A DNA stretch of 64,000 bases from Bactericera cockerelli (lineage: Eukaryota > Arthropoda > Insecta > Hemiptera > Triozidae): positions 52,317,316 through 52,381,315 of the forward strand of contig CM044956.1 in NCBI GenBank assembly GCA_024516035.1, given 5' to 3'. Position 1 is the first letter of the stretch. Each line of letters opens with the position of its first letter. Below the pieces are notes generated by a model that was given only the letters and a program-made list of their open reading frames with translations, had not been told where the DNA came from and did no database searches. The translations under genes and the position numbers were made by a program. Positions 1 to 10,571 of the stretch are shown in pieces.

Positions 1-578
1 ATAGTTCTCTAAGGGAATAAAATCAACAACTCTATTATTGAAGCACTTTTATAAGTCTAAGATTCGAATTTTGATGCCTTAATTTTCTTTGGTGATCTAA
101 GTTAACTAATTTGATGATCACGAATTTTGATGAGTTACTTAGGGAAAGTAAGTCATCAAAATTCGAATTCTGGACATATAGAACTCTTTCAATAATACAT
201 TCACATTAGGATGTCAATTATAAACAACATGTTTAAAAAATCAACGTGTTTCATATCTATGATTGCCATAGGCAATAACCCCGCCTTTTAGTTAGGACAT
301 ATGTTTTTATATTTATATTTCCTATTCTTTTTCCTTTTTATGGTCTTATATTGTTTCCATTTTTTCATTCTTATTATATTAGATTAGATTTTAGATTAGA
401 AAATTTTAGTTGTATTGAAATAAATTTCGTTACAAGAGTTGGCAAAAAAATACAAACAAAAGAAATAAAGAGAAAGCTACACTATTTACATAATAAATTC
501 AAAACAGTACTTTTAAAATGAGGGATTATACCTATAACCTAATGTAAAACAAAATTAAAGGTCAATTTTATAAACATA
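1..578. other. AT-rich flank with a hairpin
   Basis: No coding exon is visible here. An inverted repeat at about 122-164 (GAATTTTGATGA against TCATCAAAATTC, continued by a GTTACTT-like inner arm) could form a stem, and a related arm lies at about 62-76. The stretch ends with the A that flanks the Helitron at 579. Confidence 0.5.
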
Positions 579-927
579 CTAGCGGGCTACGCCCGCTTCG
601 CATGGCCAAGGCATGGCCGCATTTTAGAGGCATGGCCACCGCCGCTGCATAAGTTTTATGGTTATTGAAGCACTTCTTTATACACCAGGTTCTTTGTTAT
701 ACCATCTGGCTGTAACACAATGAGGGACTTGGCAGACCTTACTGTTGAAAAAGCATGGCAACATAGAGCTGACCGTGGGAGAAGCAATCGTTCTAAGGTC
801 AATTCCAGCTGCTCAAGAGTTTGCCCCTGTGCCTTATTTATCGTCATGGCAAAACATAGTTTTCTGGGGAATTGAACTCTTTTGAAATTAAAGTGGTACC
901 TAGTCAGAAATCACATTAGAACCCAAG

Positions 928-1131
928 AGAGATGGGAGGGCACTACAACGAAATCAGTAGGTGCCCTACAGCGCCGCACTTGAAGTAATGATATTTTTCG
1001 GTTCCAAGTGCGGTTAGCTTTTAGAGAAGGTGGGTTTTGAGTGGGTGGAAATCCCATACCCCAGGCAGGAAAAAATCTTTCAAAGACACCCAGGTGTCTT
1101 TGAAAGATTTCCTGCCTTCCATTAAAAAAAA
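928..1131 (+). mobile_element. Short retroposed element with 10-bp target duplication
   Basis: A 204-bp insert ending in an A-run is flanked by perfect copies of AGAACCCAAG (918-927 and 1132-1141). It contains a strong hairpin at 1064-1116 whose arms share ATCTTTCAAAGACACC. I see no clear RNA polymerase III box and do not recognise the source RNA. The A tail and target duplication point to LINE-mediated retroposition into the Helitron helicase. Confidence 0.6.
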
Positions 1132-1141
1132 AGAACCCAAG

Positions 1142-1245
1142 TGCATAGTTGCAAATGAAAAGATTAAATGAGCACACAAATAGCTCAGTGGTTAAGCACT
1201 CGCTTACGATGCGGAAGGTCCCGGGTTCGAACCCCCGCGCCGACA
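1142..1245 (+). mobile_element. SINE family D, tRNA-like head fragment
   Basis: TAGCTCAGTGGTTAAGCACT (A-box-like) and GGGTTCGAAC (B box) lie 40-50 bp apart, followed by CGCCGACAAAA. The same head occurs inverted at 14290, 27600 and 33185. It interrupts the Helitron helicase frame. Confidence 0.6.
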
Positions 1246-2962
1246 AAAATAATCCTGTGTACATATACCGTTTCACCTGCACCAGCCCCTGTGAATATAA
1301 CTGCCTCGATAATGTTTTTTTTAAGGATGTAATTTGAAGCCGCGTGCCGTTACACAATTTCGGGGGTCTCAGATTTCTTAGTAATATTATTGGTGCTCCA
1401 ACCTTAAGGCATAGCCGATGGGGTGGCAAGCCAGGAGGATTTAGTGTATTAAGAAATTCGGTTGGGTAATGGATGGCTTCTTCCTCTTCCACAACAGTGT
1501 CTAGACTGTCTACGGATTCGTAAGTTGATAGTTCAGAAGGCATTCTTTTTAATAAGTCATTATTAATTTCCAGAGCATTATCATTCTTTGGTGTTAGTAT
1601 GGCCCTTATCTTTAGCCAAACAGGGACAACAACACTTGGGTCATCTAGGTTGGGGTAGATAGTGTCTAGGAAGGTGTTGTAATCGACTAATAACTGACAG
1701 TGTTCGGTAGGAAATACAATTTTTTCACTTTGTTCAGGTAACTGTCCAACACCTATCCAAAGCAAAAGCTTCGAAAAAACTTCTGCATTTTGATCAGCGT
1801 GAAGTTGTACACGCATATTCAACTTTAATGAAAGAACAGTTATCTGTGGCCACAAAATGGATGATTTTAAACATGCCTTCACTTCGTCAGCTCTTGTTCC
1901 ACGTGGAACAACGGGTAAAGTTTGTCTAAAATCTCCAGACAGTAGCACAGTTTTACCACCCATAAGATTTTTAACACCATGAATGTCTTGTAGAGTACGG
2001 TCCAGTGTCTCTAAGCCAGTTTTATGAGTCATTGTACATTCATCATATACGATCAACTTGAAATCCCTGAGGACTTTGGCCATATCACTTTGCTTTCCAA
2101 TAATACAGCTTGGTGTATCTACTGAATTTAAATTGAGCGGCAATTTCAAAGCAGAATGAACAGTGCGGCCTCTTTCTATCAGTGTGGTGGCAATACCGGA
2201 CGATGCAACAGCAATGGCAATATTTCCATCTTTGCGTATTGTAGCTAACAAAAGGTTTATTAAGAATGTTTTTTCCAGTTCCACCTGGAGCATCTAGGAA
2301 GAACAAATTATTACCTACAGAATCAAGAGATGAAGTGACGCTCTGAAGTACAGTTTCATACACTTATCTCTGTTCACTATTGAGTAATGGCACTTTTTCA
2401 GAGACGAAAGACCTCATTTGAAACGTGTTGTATGAAATTTCTGCCAAATAAGTTCTGTTGGTAATAATGTTCACATTGCTTGCGCATCATCAAGTAACAA
2501 ACCCATTGCTAGGCATGCAGCATGGAACGTAGGGTATTCAATGCCGCCTACCATTTTGAGGCTTCTGAATGAAGTAGGTCCTCGCACTTTATGTAGAAGT
2601 AATCGTAGGTAGAAACATTCTGAGTCATTCGGATGTACGGTATAAATTTTACCAAGAACCTGGTCTTTTTTTACACCCGGATGTCCTGGAACAATTGATC
2701 TTTTTTTCCTTCTTTGGAACATGTTGTTTTTCCACACATAAAATGTTGGTACTTCATTATAAAAAAGAGTCTTTGCAAATTCATCCTGGTTGCATAGTTG
2801 GAAAAACGCCATTAATGTTGTTTTAGGAGGGTTGTCAATTCTCTGTTGGACATTTTTGGTTGTAAAAACTACCCTTTGTCCATTTTCAAAGTGGACGGCC
2901 AAATGTATGACAGGAGAGTATCTTTCATGAGTTGAAAAACATAGTATTCGCCATCCAGCTTG

Positions 2963-3711
2963 ACCATAAGTTGAGAACCCCTATTTTCTTTTAAAATTTG
3001 TTTCTTATTATTCCCCTACATCACAAAAAAAGCTGTCTGCCAAATTTCAAGTCATTCGGCTCAACCGTTTTGAGAATCTTGCAAGACGCTAAAATGTCTA
3101 CTTTTGTCCATAAGTTGAGGACCCCTCCTATCTTTGAAAAATTCTTTCATAGTAAGCTTCTTCATCACTGAAAGAAGTTTTCTGCCTAATTTCAAGTCAT
3201 TCAGCTCAACCCTTTTGAGAATCTGACAACACTCTAAAAATGACTAATTTTGACCATAAGTTGAGAACCCCTGTTTTCTTTTAGCCATAAGTTGAGAACC
3301 CCTGTTTCCTTCAAAAAATCCGTTCTTAGTACGCCCCTACATCATAAGGGAAAGCTTCCTGCAAAATTTCAAGTCAATTGGCCCTGCCGTTTAGGCTCTG
3401 AGTTGATTATAAATAAATGTTGATTTTTAGCCATAAGTTGAGAACCCCTGTTTCCTTAAAAAAAATCTGTTCTTAGTACGCCCCTACATCATAAGGAAAA
3501 GTTTCCTGCAAAATTTCAAGTCAATCGGCCCAGCCGTTTAGGCTCTGCGTTGATTATGAATAAATGTTAATTTTTGACCATAAGTTGAGAACCCCTGTTT
3601 CCTTCAAAAAATCCGTTCTTAGTACGCCCCTACATCATAAGGGGAGGCTTCCTGCAAAATTTCAAGTCAATCGGCCCAGCCGTTTAGGCTCTGCGTTGAT
3701 TATGAATGAAT
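2963..3711 (-). repeat. Helitron subterminal tandem repeats, about 140 bp
   Basis: Copies begin near 2963, 3108, 3284, 3430 and 3578, with a stub near 3251. All contain CCATAAGTTGAGAACCCCT and most a later TTTCAAGTCA segment. They lie between the helicase remnant and the 5' terminus. Confidence 0.8.
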
Positions 3712-3845
3712 GTAAATGGATTTTATATATATAGATTAAAACTGCAGTAAACCATAATAACCAGGCCAATAGTTGCTTTGATATATTATATTAATTATTT
3801 GTATTGTACATAATATTATGTCTTCTTATCTAATAAAATGTTTAA

Positions 3846-3879
3846 TTCTGGACCTAAAATTACGATTTTAGGTCCAGAA
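3846..3879. repeat. Perfect 15-bp hairpin
   Basis: TTCTGGACCTAAAAT and its exact reverse complement are separated by the loop TACG. It lies outside the Helitron in non-coding DNA. It could be a remnant of a small foldback element. Confidence 0.6.
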
Positions 3880-4690
3880 CTTTGCTGTGTGAATGTGTGG
3901 ATGCGTCACGTCTGAGTATACAAAATATGTTTTTATTTAGTTGTGGTTGATAAATACCTTTTCACACCTAATTAGATTAGACTAAATTGTAAAATTCTTA
4001 TCTATTTGCAAGTCGACCTTGATGGCTAACTAATCTAGCTCGCATACCAGGTCACATCACACGATGAGAGATGTGAGGTATGTCCTCCTTTGTCCTCATT
4101 TGCCCTCATTCTTATCAAACAGCAACCTCGTTCTCGTGATAAAAAAAAGCTCCTGTGCTCACAATAAAAGACCTTCCTACTATTCATACTCGCTAGAGGA
4201 CTATAAACAGAGAAGAGACTGGCCAACCCTTACAAGCCAGGCTAGCTTGCAGTTTCCTAAGGGTTTTTAATGGCTTATAAAGAAAAGTCCAAGTCCTCAT
4301 GATGGTTGATCGCACATAGAAATATGTGGTTCAGGACGAGCCAACTTTGAAATAAAGTTGGCTGGAGACTATCACTCACCCCTTCAGCTGTAGCCAAGCT
4401 GGCTACAACAACAACTATTCATACTCGTTAAAACTATCCTGGGTTCGATCCCCAGCGGAGCTGGTGACCTTACAGTTATTATTATTATTATATTTTTTTT
4501 TATTATTATTATTTCGAGGTAGATACATTTTTCTTTGCTTCTAAGTTAATAATGAGGAGACATTTCAGTATAATATATCTCACTAAAACTATTATTATTA
4601 TTATTATTATGGCATACAACGCAAGATAATTTATTTTTTATCCGTACAATACAAATTACTAACATCGAGAATAAACCATATTCTTTGGAT
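3880..4690. other. Non-coding DNA with a dispersed repeat and ATT microsatellites
   Basis: No exon is recognised. About 4200-4390 is repeated, diverged, at 43660-43815 (shared GCTTGCAGT, AAGTCCAAGT and CACATAGAAATATGTG). ATT/TTA runs occur at about 4476-4513 and 4586-4610. A tRNA-like TGGGTTCGATCCCC fragment lies near 4440. Confidence 0.5.
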
Positions 4691-4789
4691 GTTATTATTA
4701 TAATTGAATACTTTATTAATAGGGCATATGTACAAACAAATAATGATAAAAGTTATGTACAATATAAAAAAGAAAAAAAAGGAACAACA

Positions 4790-4930
4790 TATAGATAAAT
4801 ATATACAGATGTCCTTACTAAAGGGCGAGGCTATTGCTTATGGCAATCTCTTCCACCCAACAATTATATACAGATGGCCTTACTAAAGGGTGGAGCTATT
4901 GCATATGGCAATCTCTTCCACCCAACCCTT
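4790..4930. repeat. Duplicated LINE-tail-like 72-bp unit
   Basis: Two tandem copies of a unit containing CCTTACTAAAGGG, GGCAATCTCTTCCACCCAA and ATATACAGATG. A shorter relative (TCAAGGGTGG ... GGCATTCTCTTC) lies near 11105-11140 and another near 29040. This looks like the 3' tail of an abundant retroelement, but the source is not proved here. Confidence 0.5.
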
Positions 4931-6544
4931 ATTAAAGCAGTTGAAAGCGACATATAAAAAAAACCCTGCAACTGCCTGACAATGACAATATTGATGCGTT
5001 AATCCAGACCATGTTGGTTACATCAGCAAAAACAAGCAGGTAGTCAGATCAGGTTCACAAGGCTCAGGTGACGAGCTGTACTATCTAGCAATGACTCGGC
5101 TGTTTCCCCACACCATCTATGATTCATTTCCACATTTCCATAATTACATAACACGTATTCCAACATAGATTTTCACCTGGATAATAATAACACGTCATAC
5201 TTGTCATATCCCGTCACACAATCCTACACTTGAGTACTCGTCACGTAGTAATTATGTTATGTACCTCGTGATCATCATGAGTGGTGTGTGTGATGGTGTG
5301 ATCAACCTCAACTAAAAAAAAAATCTGGGAGAATTTTTCGGTGTCTAAAACTCCTTAGTTTGTAGATGGAGGAGAGGGGGTATTTAAGGCAGAAATACAT
5401 AATACCTATAAATAAATTCCTGTCCGTCTCCCCCAGCCCCCCCCCCCAAATCATTTTTGTATTTTTCTTTTCTTGCCGATCGATGTTTAGCTGTCTTTAC
5501 GTCTAATAAACGATGATCCTACGATTAATTCTCACTCGTTTCTATCGATGTCACCACCTCACACACTAGACATCTATGCACAGAGGAAGGAAAGCGTGTC
5601 AGCGAGAAATTCGTCACACAACTGGGACGTGACCCGTGACTTTACATTCCAGGGTGAATGGACAGAGGGATGAATAATGAGATTAGCACACGTGAATACT
5701 TTCAGTGGCGAGTGGAAGGGGTTCAATGACCCCCTTGCATGGATGCGTCAAAAAAGATGCATAATAAGCACGTCTTTTTTTCTTTTCTTTTTTCGTCGAA
5801 AAAAAAAATGTATTTTTTACGTTGAATGTAAGACCACGAGTATGAGGAGAAAATGAAAGTTACATATGTGTAGGGTGCAGGATACGCTATATTTGGTGTA
5901 TCCTATGTACTTTATTTCACTTATCATGTAATACTTGTTTCTATGTAAATCGGGCTTGTCCCCTTAAATATATACAATATTATATATATAAATATATTTA
6001 CGGCAAAATAAATAGACAAAATAGAGTACTTAAGTCATGTCTTAGCATTGGTTTTCTCCATTTGAGACAGTAAGCAAAATTCAGACTTAGTTCAAATCAA
6101 ATCAAGGCTATATTTGATTTGATTTTCGCGTATAGTCAAAAACGTCTATTTATTCTGCCCTTATTTGGAAGAAAATAAAAAACATAAATTATACCTATAT
6201 AAAAGTAATCACAAGTTCTGTACATATTTTTTTAAGTGCTACATACTAAAATATGGTCATCATATTTGCCTGATATGTTTGTACAGCTCTGCTTCTAAAT
6301 CCCAGAAGTTTAATCAAATAATAAATATCTTAATCTGATGATTCTGTTAACCGTGCGGAAATTTTCATCTTAATTAGATAAAAAATAATTTCCTTCAATA
6401 TCATGTATACATTTGTAAATTATGAAACATAATTATATAAATATCATGTAGGTACATAATTATTATGTAAATTATGAAACCTACTCAGAGTACTCAGTAG
6501 GATCATATTCAATTACAGGCGCAATTACTTTGCAGGTTGTATTT
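4931..6544. other. AT-rich non-coding stretch
   Basis: No ORF, splice-bounded exon or clear repeat family is recognised. There is a poly-C run near 5438-5447 and A/T-rich simple sequence around 5765-5815 and 5970-6000. It may be intron or 3' flank of the TMEM164-like gene, whose next exon was not found here. Confidence 0.4.
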
Positions 6545-6830
6545 GGATGAGCCGACCTTCAATGTGAAGAGCTAAACACGTGCTGCCCAGAGTCGATGTC
6601 ACTCAAGTTAAGTAACGTCCAGCGAGGTTAGGACTTGGATGGGGTGACCTTTCATGTTCGAATCCTCGTGAAGCTGACTATTCCCGACCCGACTTGGGCT
6701 GGGTGAGGTTAATTTGAGATGTGAGCTTGTGAGTTTTTTTGTGAGTTTTCAGCAAACGGAGGGTAAACCCTCCGCCTTGATATGACCATACAGTTGAAAG
6801 CGACGTTAGATAAATAAAAAAAAACACGAG
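6545..6830 (+). mobile_element. 5S rRNA-derived SINE (SINE3 type)
   Basis: The segment at about 6588-6655 reads like the internal promoter half of 5S rRNA: GTTAAGTAACGTC (A-box region), then GAGGTTAGGACTTGGATGG and GGTGACC (C-box region). It is followed by a body with CCCGACCCGACTTGGGCTGG and a tail with GTTGAAAGCGACGTTA. Inverted or partial relatives lie at 31505-31700, 32690-32860, 58880-59290 and 59300-59500, so this is a dispersed SINE rather than a functional 5S gene. Confidence 0.8.
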
Positions 6831-7203
6831 TTGCATCTTGATATGACTCGTGGTTTCGAGTTCCAGTCAGGACAGACTAAAACGACTTTTACGGTGGAAG
6901 ATTTATTTTGGACATCCAAAATACAAAACCTTCAAAGCATGTGACACTAAATAAGAAAGCAAATTAATTTGTAATTGTTGAGATTTTCTCTTTGTTCCAG
7001 CTATCCGAAATGGCCAATTTTATGTGACATTCATTACTTATGAGATAAATGTACGATATTCCATCTAATTTTTATTAGATTATAGTGGTGCATGTCAACT
7101 ACTATGGTGATACATACATATCACATGTACGATTTTAGTTCTCCCTTACTTCCTCTATGATAATAACGACAAAGGTGACAAAATGGACTGGTGATTGACT
7201 TAC

Positions 7204-9907
7204 CACTAGAGTATCCACCTCAGGAAATATACAGGCTAGGATTGGTCCATTGATCACATTGAGATGAGCGCGGAATATAGCAGCCACATGCTTGCTGGGT
7301 TTCGCGGCTAGGAGGTAAATCTGAAATGGACAACAAGGTTCATTATTTCAATAAGTAAATAAATACAGTCGAGTTTTGATATTTTCACTTGTACATCAAT
7401 TTATTGTAAGTATGTATAAAGAGCTTGATCCGTAATTATAAGTCCGTTTTACGCATTATTATTATTAATTCACAGGTCAAATTAACCTCTCTATGAGGGA
7501 AAATAACCTCTTAATCAATATGAGAAACAATAGTTTAGTCCCTTCAGCTCTCTTGTATCCAGATTTGACTGTATACTAAATAGCTACTCTATACCAAATA
7601 ATTCAATAACCAAGTACTTCCTCCCAGCTCAACTGGTGAATCCTTATTGTATTGTTAGTGTTTCTGAAAAATAATGAGGGAACATGGTTCTAACGTAACA
7701 AAATTAAACAAATTATATCTATACAAATACACTAGGAATATCTAATTATTTTGGTACCGCACACAAGGTACCTAGTACATCTTACTATCGTAATCAAATG
7801 AAAATTAATGGGGCTACCAGCTGTGAGTAAGTACTGCGTACATCACATGATTATTCATAAGGTGCATAGGTAATTACTTTTCACACATACATACCTGATA
7901 CTTCTATAATAAAGTCGTATTGTATCAAAAGTAAGCCCAAGACAAATTATTTGTGGTAAAAATCCCAAATGGGAGGATAACTTAATAATAATAGTAACAC
8001 TCTTTAGTAGAAGGTCACTACCAGGCGACGTAAAAGTTAAAGCCATTTTCTACCATCTAACCCTGAGAGTCTTATTATTATGTGGTCACAAACTCAAATC
8101 AATGAGGAAAAATTAATGCAGTGGGTGGGATTCGAACCAACGGATTCCTACACTACCTGGATTACTATACTAGCGCGTTAACCACTTGACTACCAGTGCA
8201 ATAACTTAATTGTACCTAATTGTATAAATAAATAACTTAATTTTACATTATTATTACCGCACATGAGATAGGTAGATGTTAAAATTTGCAGGTAATGTGT
8301 TCTTACAGTTCCTTTAGGTCAGGTAATAATACCTCCGTGGCTCAGTGGTTAAGAGCATTGGTTACTGACCAGGAGGTTGTGGGTTCGAATCCCGGCTGGG
8401 GCGGAAATTTCTGACCGAAATTGTCCGTTTCCGGAATGGCATGGATGTAAAGGTAAAATGCCCTGAAGTAATGCGAAAGACCAACCTCAGTAGCTTGATC
8501 GATAAGGCAGTGGACTAGTAACCTGGAGGTCGGTGGTTCAAGTCCCGGTTTCAGCGTAGATTTAGTAAAGCGAGTTTGAGTAGTTGTGATATCACGAAAG
8601 TGATGAACACAAATATGATAACTTAACTTAACTTAAGTAATGCGAAAGCGGTTCCGGGGCACACTTAAAAAAAGGTAATAAAACAGAACTGGATAGTGGT
8701 TTGTTACCAATGACTTGTGGTCAATTTCTCTACTTTCAAAATCACAAGTTTCTAAAGACAGAATTTGATCTTTCCTTGAACTTATGTGGTCTAAACGGTT
8801 AATGAGTAATCCTATACTTTAACAGGAATTTTGTATGCTCACACCTTGAGAGAGAGTGCACACTTGCACAGTTGCACACTCAGATCAGATATTTTATTTG
8901 TCTGTCCCGGTAGCTCAGTGGTAAAGGCACACTCTGTAGATCTAGAGATTCCAGATGTCGCGGGTTTGAAACCCAGCCGGGACATGACAAGTTATCCTCC
9001 CATTTGGGATTTTTACCACATAATAATACGTCTTGGGCTTACTGCTGGAATAATGGGACTTAATAGTCCTAATCGGCCAGTATGAATAAGGCGATATTAT
9101 TATTTTTTCATATTTAGCTAAAATATCATCTATTTATACTGATTTAGCTAAAATAAAATGCTTTAGTTAATTTTTTTGAATTTTCTGTGTACATAAGGGT
9201 TGTGTGAGGGTGGCGGAAAGATTGAAGGGGGTTTTCACCCCTTTAATGCTCAGAAACAATGTTCTGGGCTCCTTTCATGTTCTGTTTGTAGTCTAATAGA
9301 CAGTTGTGTTTAAAATACCTGCTATGAATTTTGTGAAGGAAATCCAAGATGTGTTTATAAATAAGAAGTATGAAATGTTTCATGGCAATAACTATTGGTT
9401 TGAATTATACAATTTGAATCTACTCCCATATTACAGCATTGATTATCATATTACAACATTGATAATCTCCCTGTAAAAAGAAGAAGAAGAAGAAGAAGAA
9501 GAAAAAAAAAAAAACACGTAATTAATTTCAACCTGAACCTCGGGTAGGTATTCGATTTCTCGGCTCACCTGAATAGCAGTGACCACATGACACGGGTTGA
9601 GTAAGAAGATCACAGAGCGAGACGCAAACTTGAATCCGATCTCCATGCCAAACACAATGGACATCGCCACCAGCAGGAACTGTTTGAGAGGCTCGTACTT
9701 GAGCTTGTACGCAGCACTGCCCTCGGGAGGGAGGGGCGTCAGTTTGGCGTAGCTCCACCTCATCATGAAGAACGTGAGCACCGTCACGCCCACTCCCTCT
9801 AGCAGCTTCTTCTCCAGGGATAAGTAGCGCGCACACTCCTCCCCTCCATTGCCGAGGAGAGACTTGTCCACTCCCCCCCACAGCCAGTCCTCTACTGTGG
9901 ATAGCAT
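7204..9907 (-). CDS. TMEM164: TMEM164-like membrane acyltransferase, first two coding exons (partial)
   Basis: Exon 1 is 9907-9569 (113 residues) and ends in CAG before the donor GTGAGC. Exon 2 is 7320-7204 (39 residues), after acceptor TTTCAG and before donor GTAAGT. Both are in phase 0. The start at 9907 gives MLSTVEDWLWGGVD, which lines up with the vertebrate TMEM164 N-terminus (DWLYGGVD). Other matching stretches are GNGGEECA, MEIGFKFA, LLNPCH at the end of exon 1 and LNVINGPILA in exon 2. Hydrophobic stretches near residues 40-50, 80-100 and 105-125 suggest membrane segments. The family has been reported as a multipass acyltransferase acting on ether phospholipids. Later exons were not found and probably lie left of this window. 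The 2.25-kb intron carries SINEs A, E, F and G. Confidence 0.85.
7895..8205 (-). mobile_element. SINE A tail fragment joined to SINE G
   Basis: On the minus strand, 8205-8040 is SINE G: a tRNA-like head (GTCAAGTGGTTAACGCGCTA, later GGTTCGAATCCCACCCA) and a body with GTGACCACATAATAAT. From about 7985 down to 7905 it shows the SINE A tail (TCCCATTTGGGATTTTTACC). Both families recur in the window. Confidence 0.7.
8333..8680 (+). mobile_element. SINE family F, interrupted by SINE E
   Basis: A tRNA-like head (GGCTCAGTGGTTAAGAGC ... GTGGGTTCGAATCCCGG) is followed by a body that resumes after the nested insert as CGGTTCCGGGGCACAC and an A-run. No cloverleaf with good acceptor pairing is evident, so this is not called a tRNA gene. 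Confidence 0.65.
8480..8635 (+). mobile_element. SINE family E with 13-bp target duplication
   Basis: The head has TAGCTTGATCGATAAGGCAG and GGTGGTTCAAGTCCC, and the tail ends in repeated ACTTA. It is flanked by AGTAATGCGAAAG at 8467-8479 and 8636-8648, so it inserted into SINE F. Relatives are at 27879, 32533 and 44692. Confidence 0.85.
8902..9104 (+). mobile_element. SINE family A, near full length
   Basis: The head has TGTCCCGGTAGCTCAGTGG and GCGGGTTTGAAACCC; the body has GTTATCCTCCCATTTGGGA; the tail has AGGCGATATTATTATT. Other copies are at 20392, 23737, 32168 and 44943. It lies in the TMEM164-like intron, opposite to the gene. Confidence 0.85.
9105..9568. other. Intron remainder with a GAA/TTC microsatellite
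   Basis: This is TMEM164-like intron sequence next to the exon 1 donor. An AGA run occupies about 9478-9500 followed by poly-A. No other feature is seen. Confidence 0.6.
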
Positions 9908-10084
9908 TGTCCGGGAGTTTCTCAAGGGACAAGGACTAGTTCAATGCACATGGTCCAGTCTTTACACGGAGTCCATTTTACAAGTTTATTTGTATCACTA
10001 TATTGAGAAAAAAACACATACGCACATATTACACTAATTATTAGGTAGGCATTATTTATTATTAGGTTCACCTAATAATAAATT

Positions 10085-10571
10085 ATTCTTCTTCTTTTAC
10101 TCTGTCTTATCCCGCTTGAGCAGGGTCGACGTTGATCAACCTCATGGTTGAGGTTGGTGGGTTTTGGCACATTTTTTACGGCTGGATGTTTTTACATTTT
10201 TGGCACAACCTCATGGATGCCCTTCCTAACGGCAACGATTCAATTTGATTTAACGTCCTGGATTAGGACGGGGGTTTTACCCTCCATTCGCTGGGAATCG
10301 TACGAGCTAGCCTTTTTTTACGGCTGGATGCCCTTCCTAGCGCCAACGATTCTATTTGATTTAACGTCCTAGGTTAGGACGGGGCTTTACCCTCCATTCG
10401 CTGGGAATTGTAACAGCTAACCTCACCCAGCCTGGGTAGGGCCGGAAATGCCAGCCTCACATGTACGGAGGGAACAGATTTTTTTGTGTGAAAAATCTGC
10501 TTCGAGAGAAGATCGAACTCAGATTATCGGTACTACGGGCAGTAGTCACAACCGTTACGCCACGGAGGCTA
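10085..10571 (-). mobile_element. SINE family B with an internal duplication and 5S-SINE-like middle
   Basis: On the minus strand the head is GCCTCCGTGGCGTAACGGTT, with a decayed TTCGATCTTC B box. A segment with CTGGATGCCCTTCCTA, GATTTAACGTCCT and ACCCTCCATTCGCTGGGAAT (plus strand) occurs twice, about 115 bp apart. CCTCCATTCGCT and the ACCTCACCCAGCC segment are shared with the 5S-derived SINE, so the middle looks chimeric. Confidence 0.7.

Larger units (their letters stand above)
662..2902 (-). pseudogene. Helitron Pif1-like helicase, disrupted
   Basis: Three reading-frame blocks read in order on the minus strand. 2902-2471 (143 residues) matches the Helitron helicase N-terminal region, with ENGQRV, NVQQRI and YTVHPN. 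2363-2085 has the Walker A motif GGTGK. 2293-911 continues after a frameshift with ASSGIA, a DE Walker B, GDFRQTLPV and LNMRV, characteristic of Pif1 helicases. A last piece at 847-662 has the TINKAQGQT motif. Frameshifts near 2470 and 2290, a short retroposed insert (928-1131) and a SINE fragment (1142-1245) break the frame, so it cannot make an intact enzyme. The intact protein would unwind DNA during rolling-circle transposition; the Rep half is absent. Confidence 0.85.
579..3735 (-). mobile_element. Helitron rolling-circle transposon with both termini
   Basis: On the minus strand the element begins TCTATATATATAAAA at 3735 and ends CTAG at 579. The terminal CTAG is preceded by a hairpin at 582-596 with GCGGGC and GCCCGC arms. 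The base before the 5' TC is A (3736) and the base after CTAG is T (578), which is the classic Helitron insertion between A and T without target duplication. Inside are a decayed Pif1-family helicase reading frame (662-2902) and about five copies of a roughly 140-bp repeat near the 5' end (2963-3711). At 3157 bp it is far shorter than autonomous Helitrons and no Rep (HUH nuclease) motif is visible, so it is probably an internally deleted, non-autonomous copy. Confidence 0.85.

Noticed and set aside
2963..3711. CRISPR-like array (also 46745-47467 and 16180-16930)
   Set aside because: These are head-to-tail tandem repeats without unique spacers, in a eukaryotic context.
4035..4270. 63- and 68-residue ORFs on both strands
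   Set aside because: They lie partly in a dispersed repeat, overlap each other and show no recognisable motif.
6588..6655. Functional 5S rRNA gene
   Set aside because: Only the promoter half is similar; the 5' and 3' arms of 5S rRNA are missing and it continues into a SINE body.
8333..8405. Possible tRNA gene (also at 8903, 23738, 32169, 44944 and others)
   Set aside because: A and B boxes are present, but acceptor stems pair poorly, sequences recur with the same non-tRNA bodies, and several have target duplications; they are SINE heads.
9528..9932. 134-residue ORF overlapping TMEM164-like exon 1
   Set aside because: It is another frame of the same strand. The chosen frame matches the family and ends at a perfect donor.
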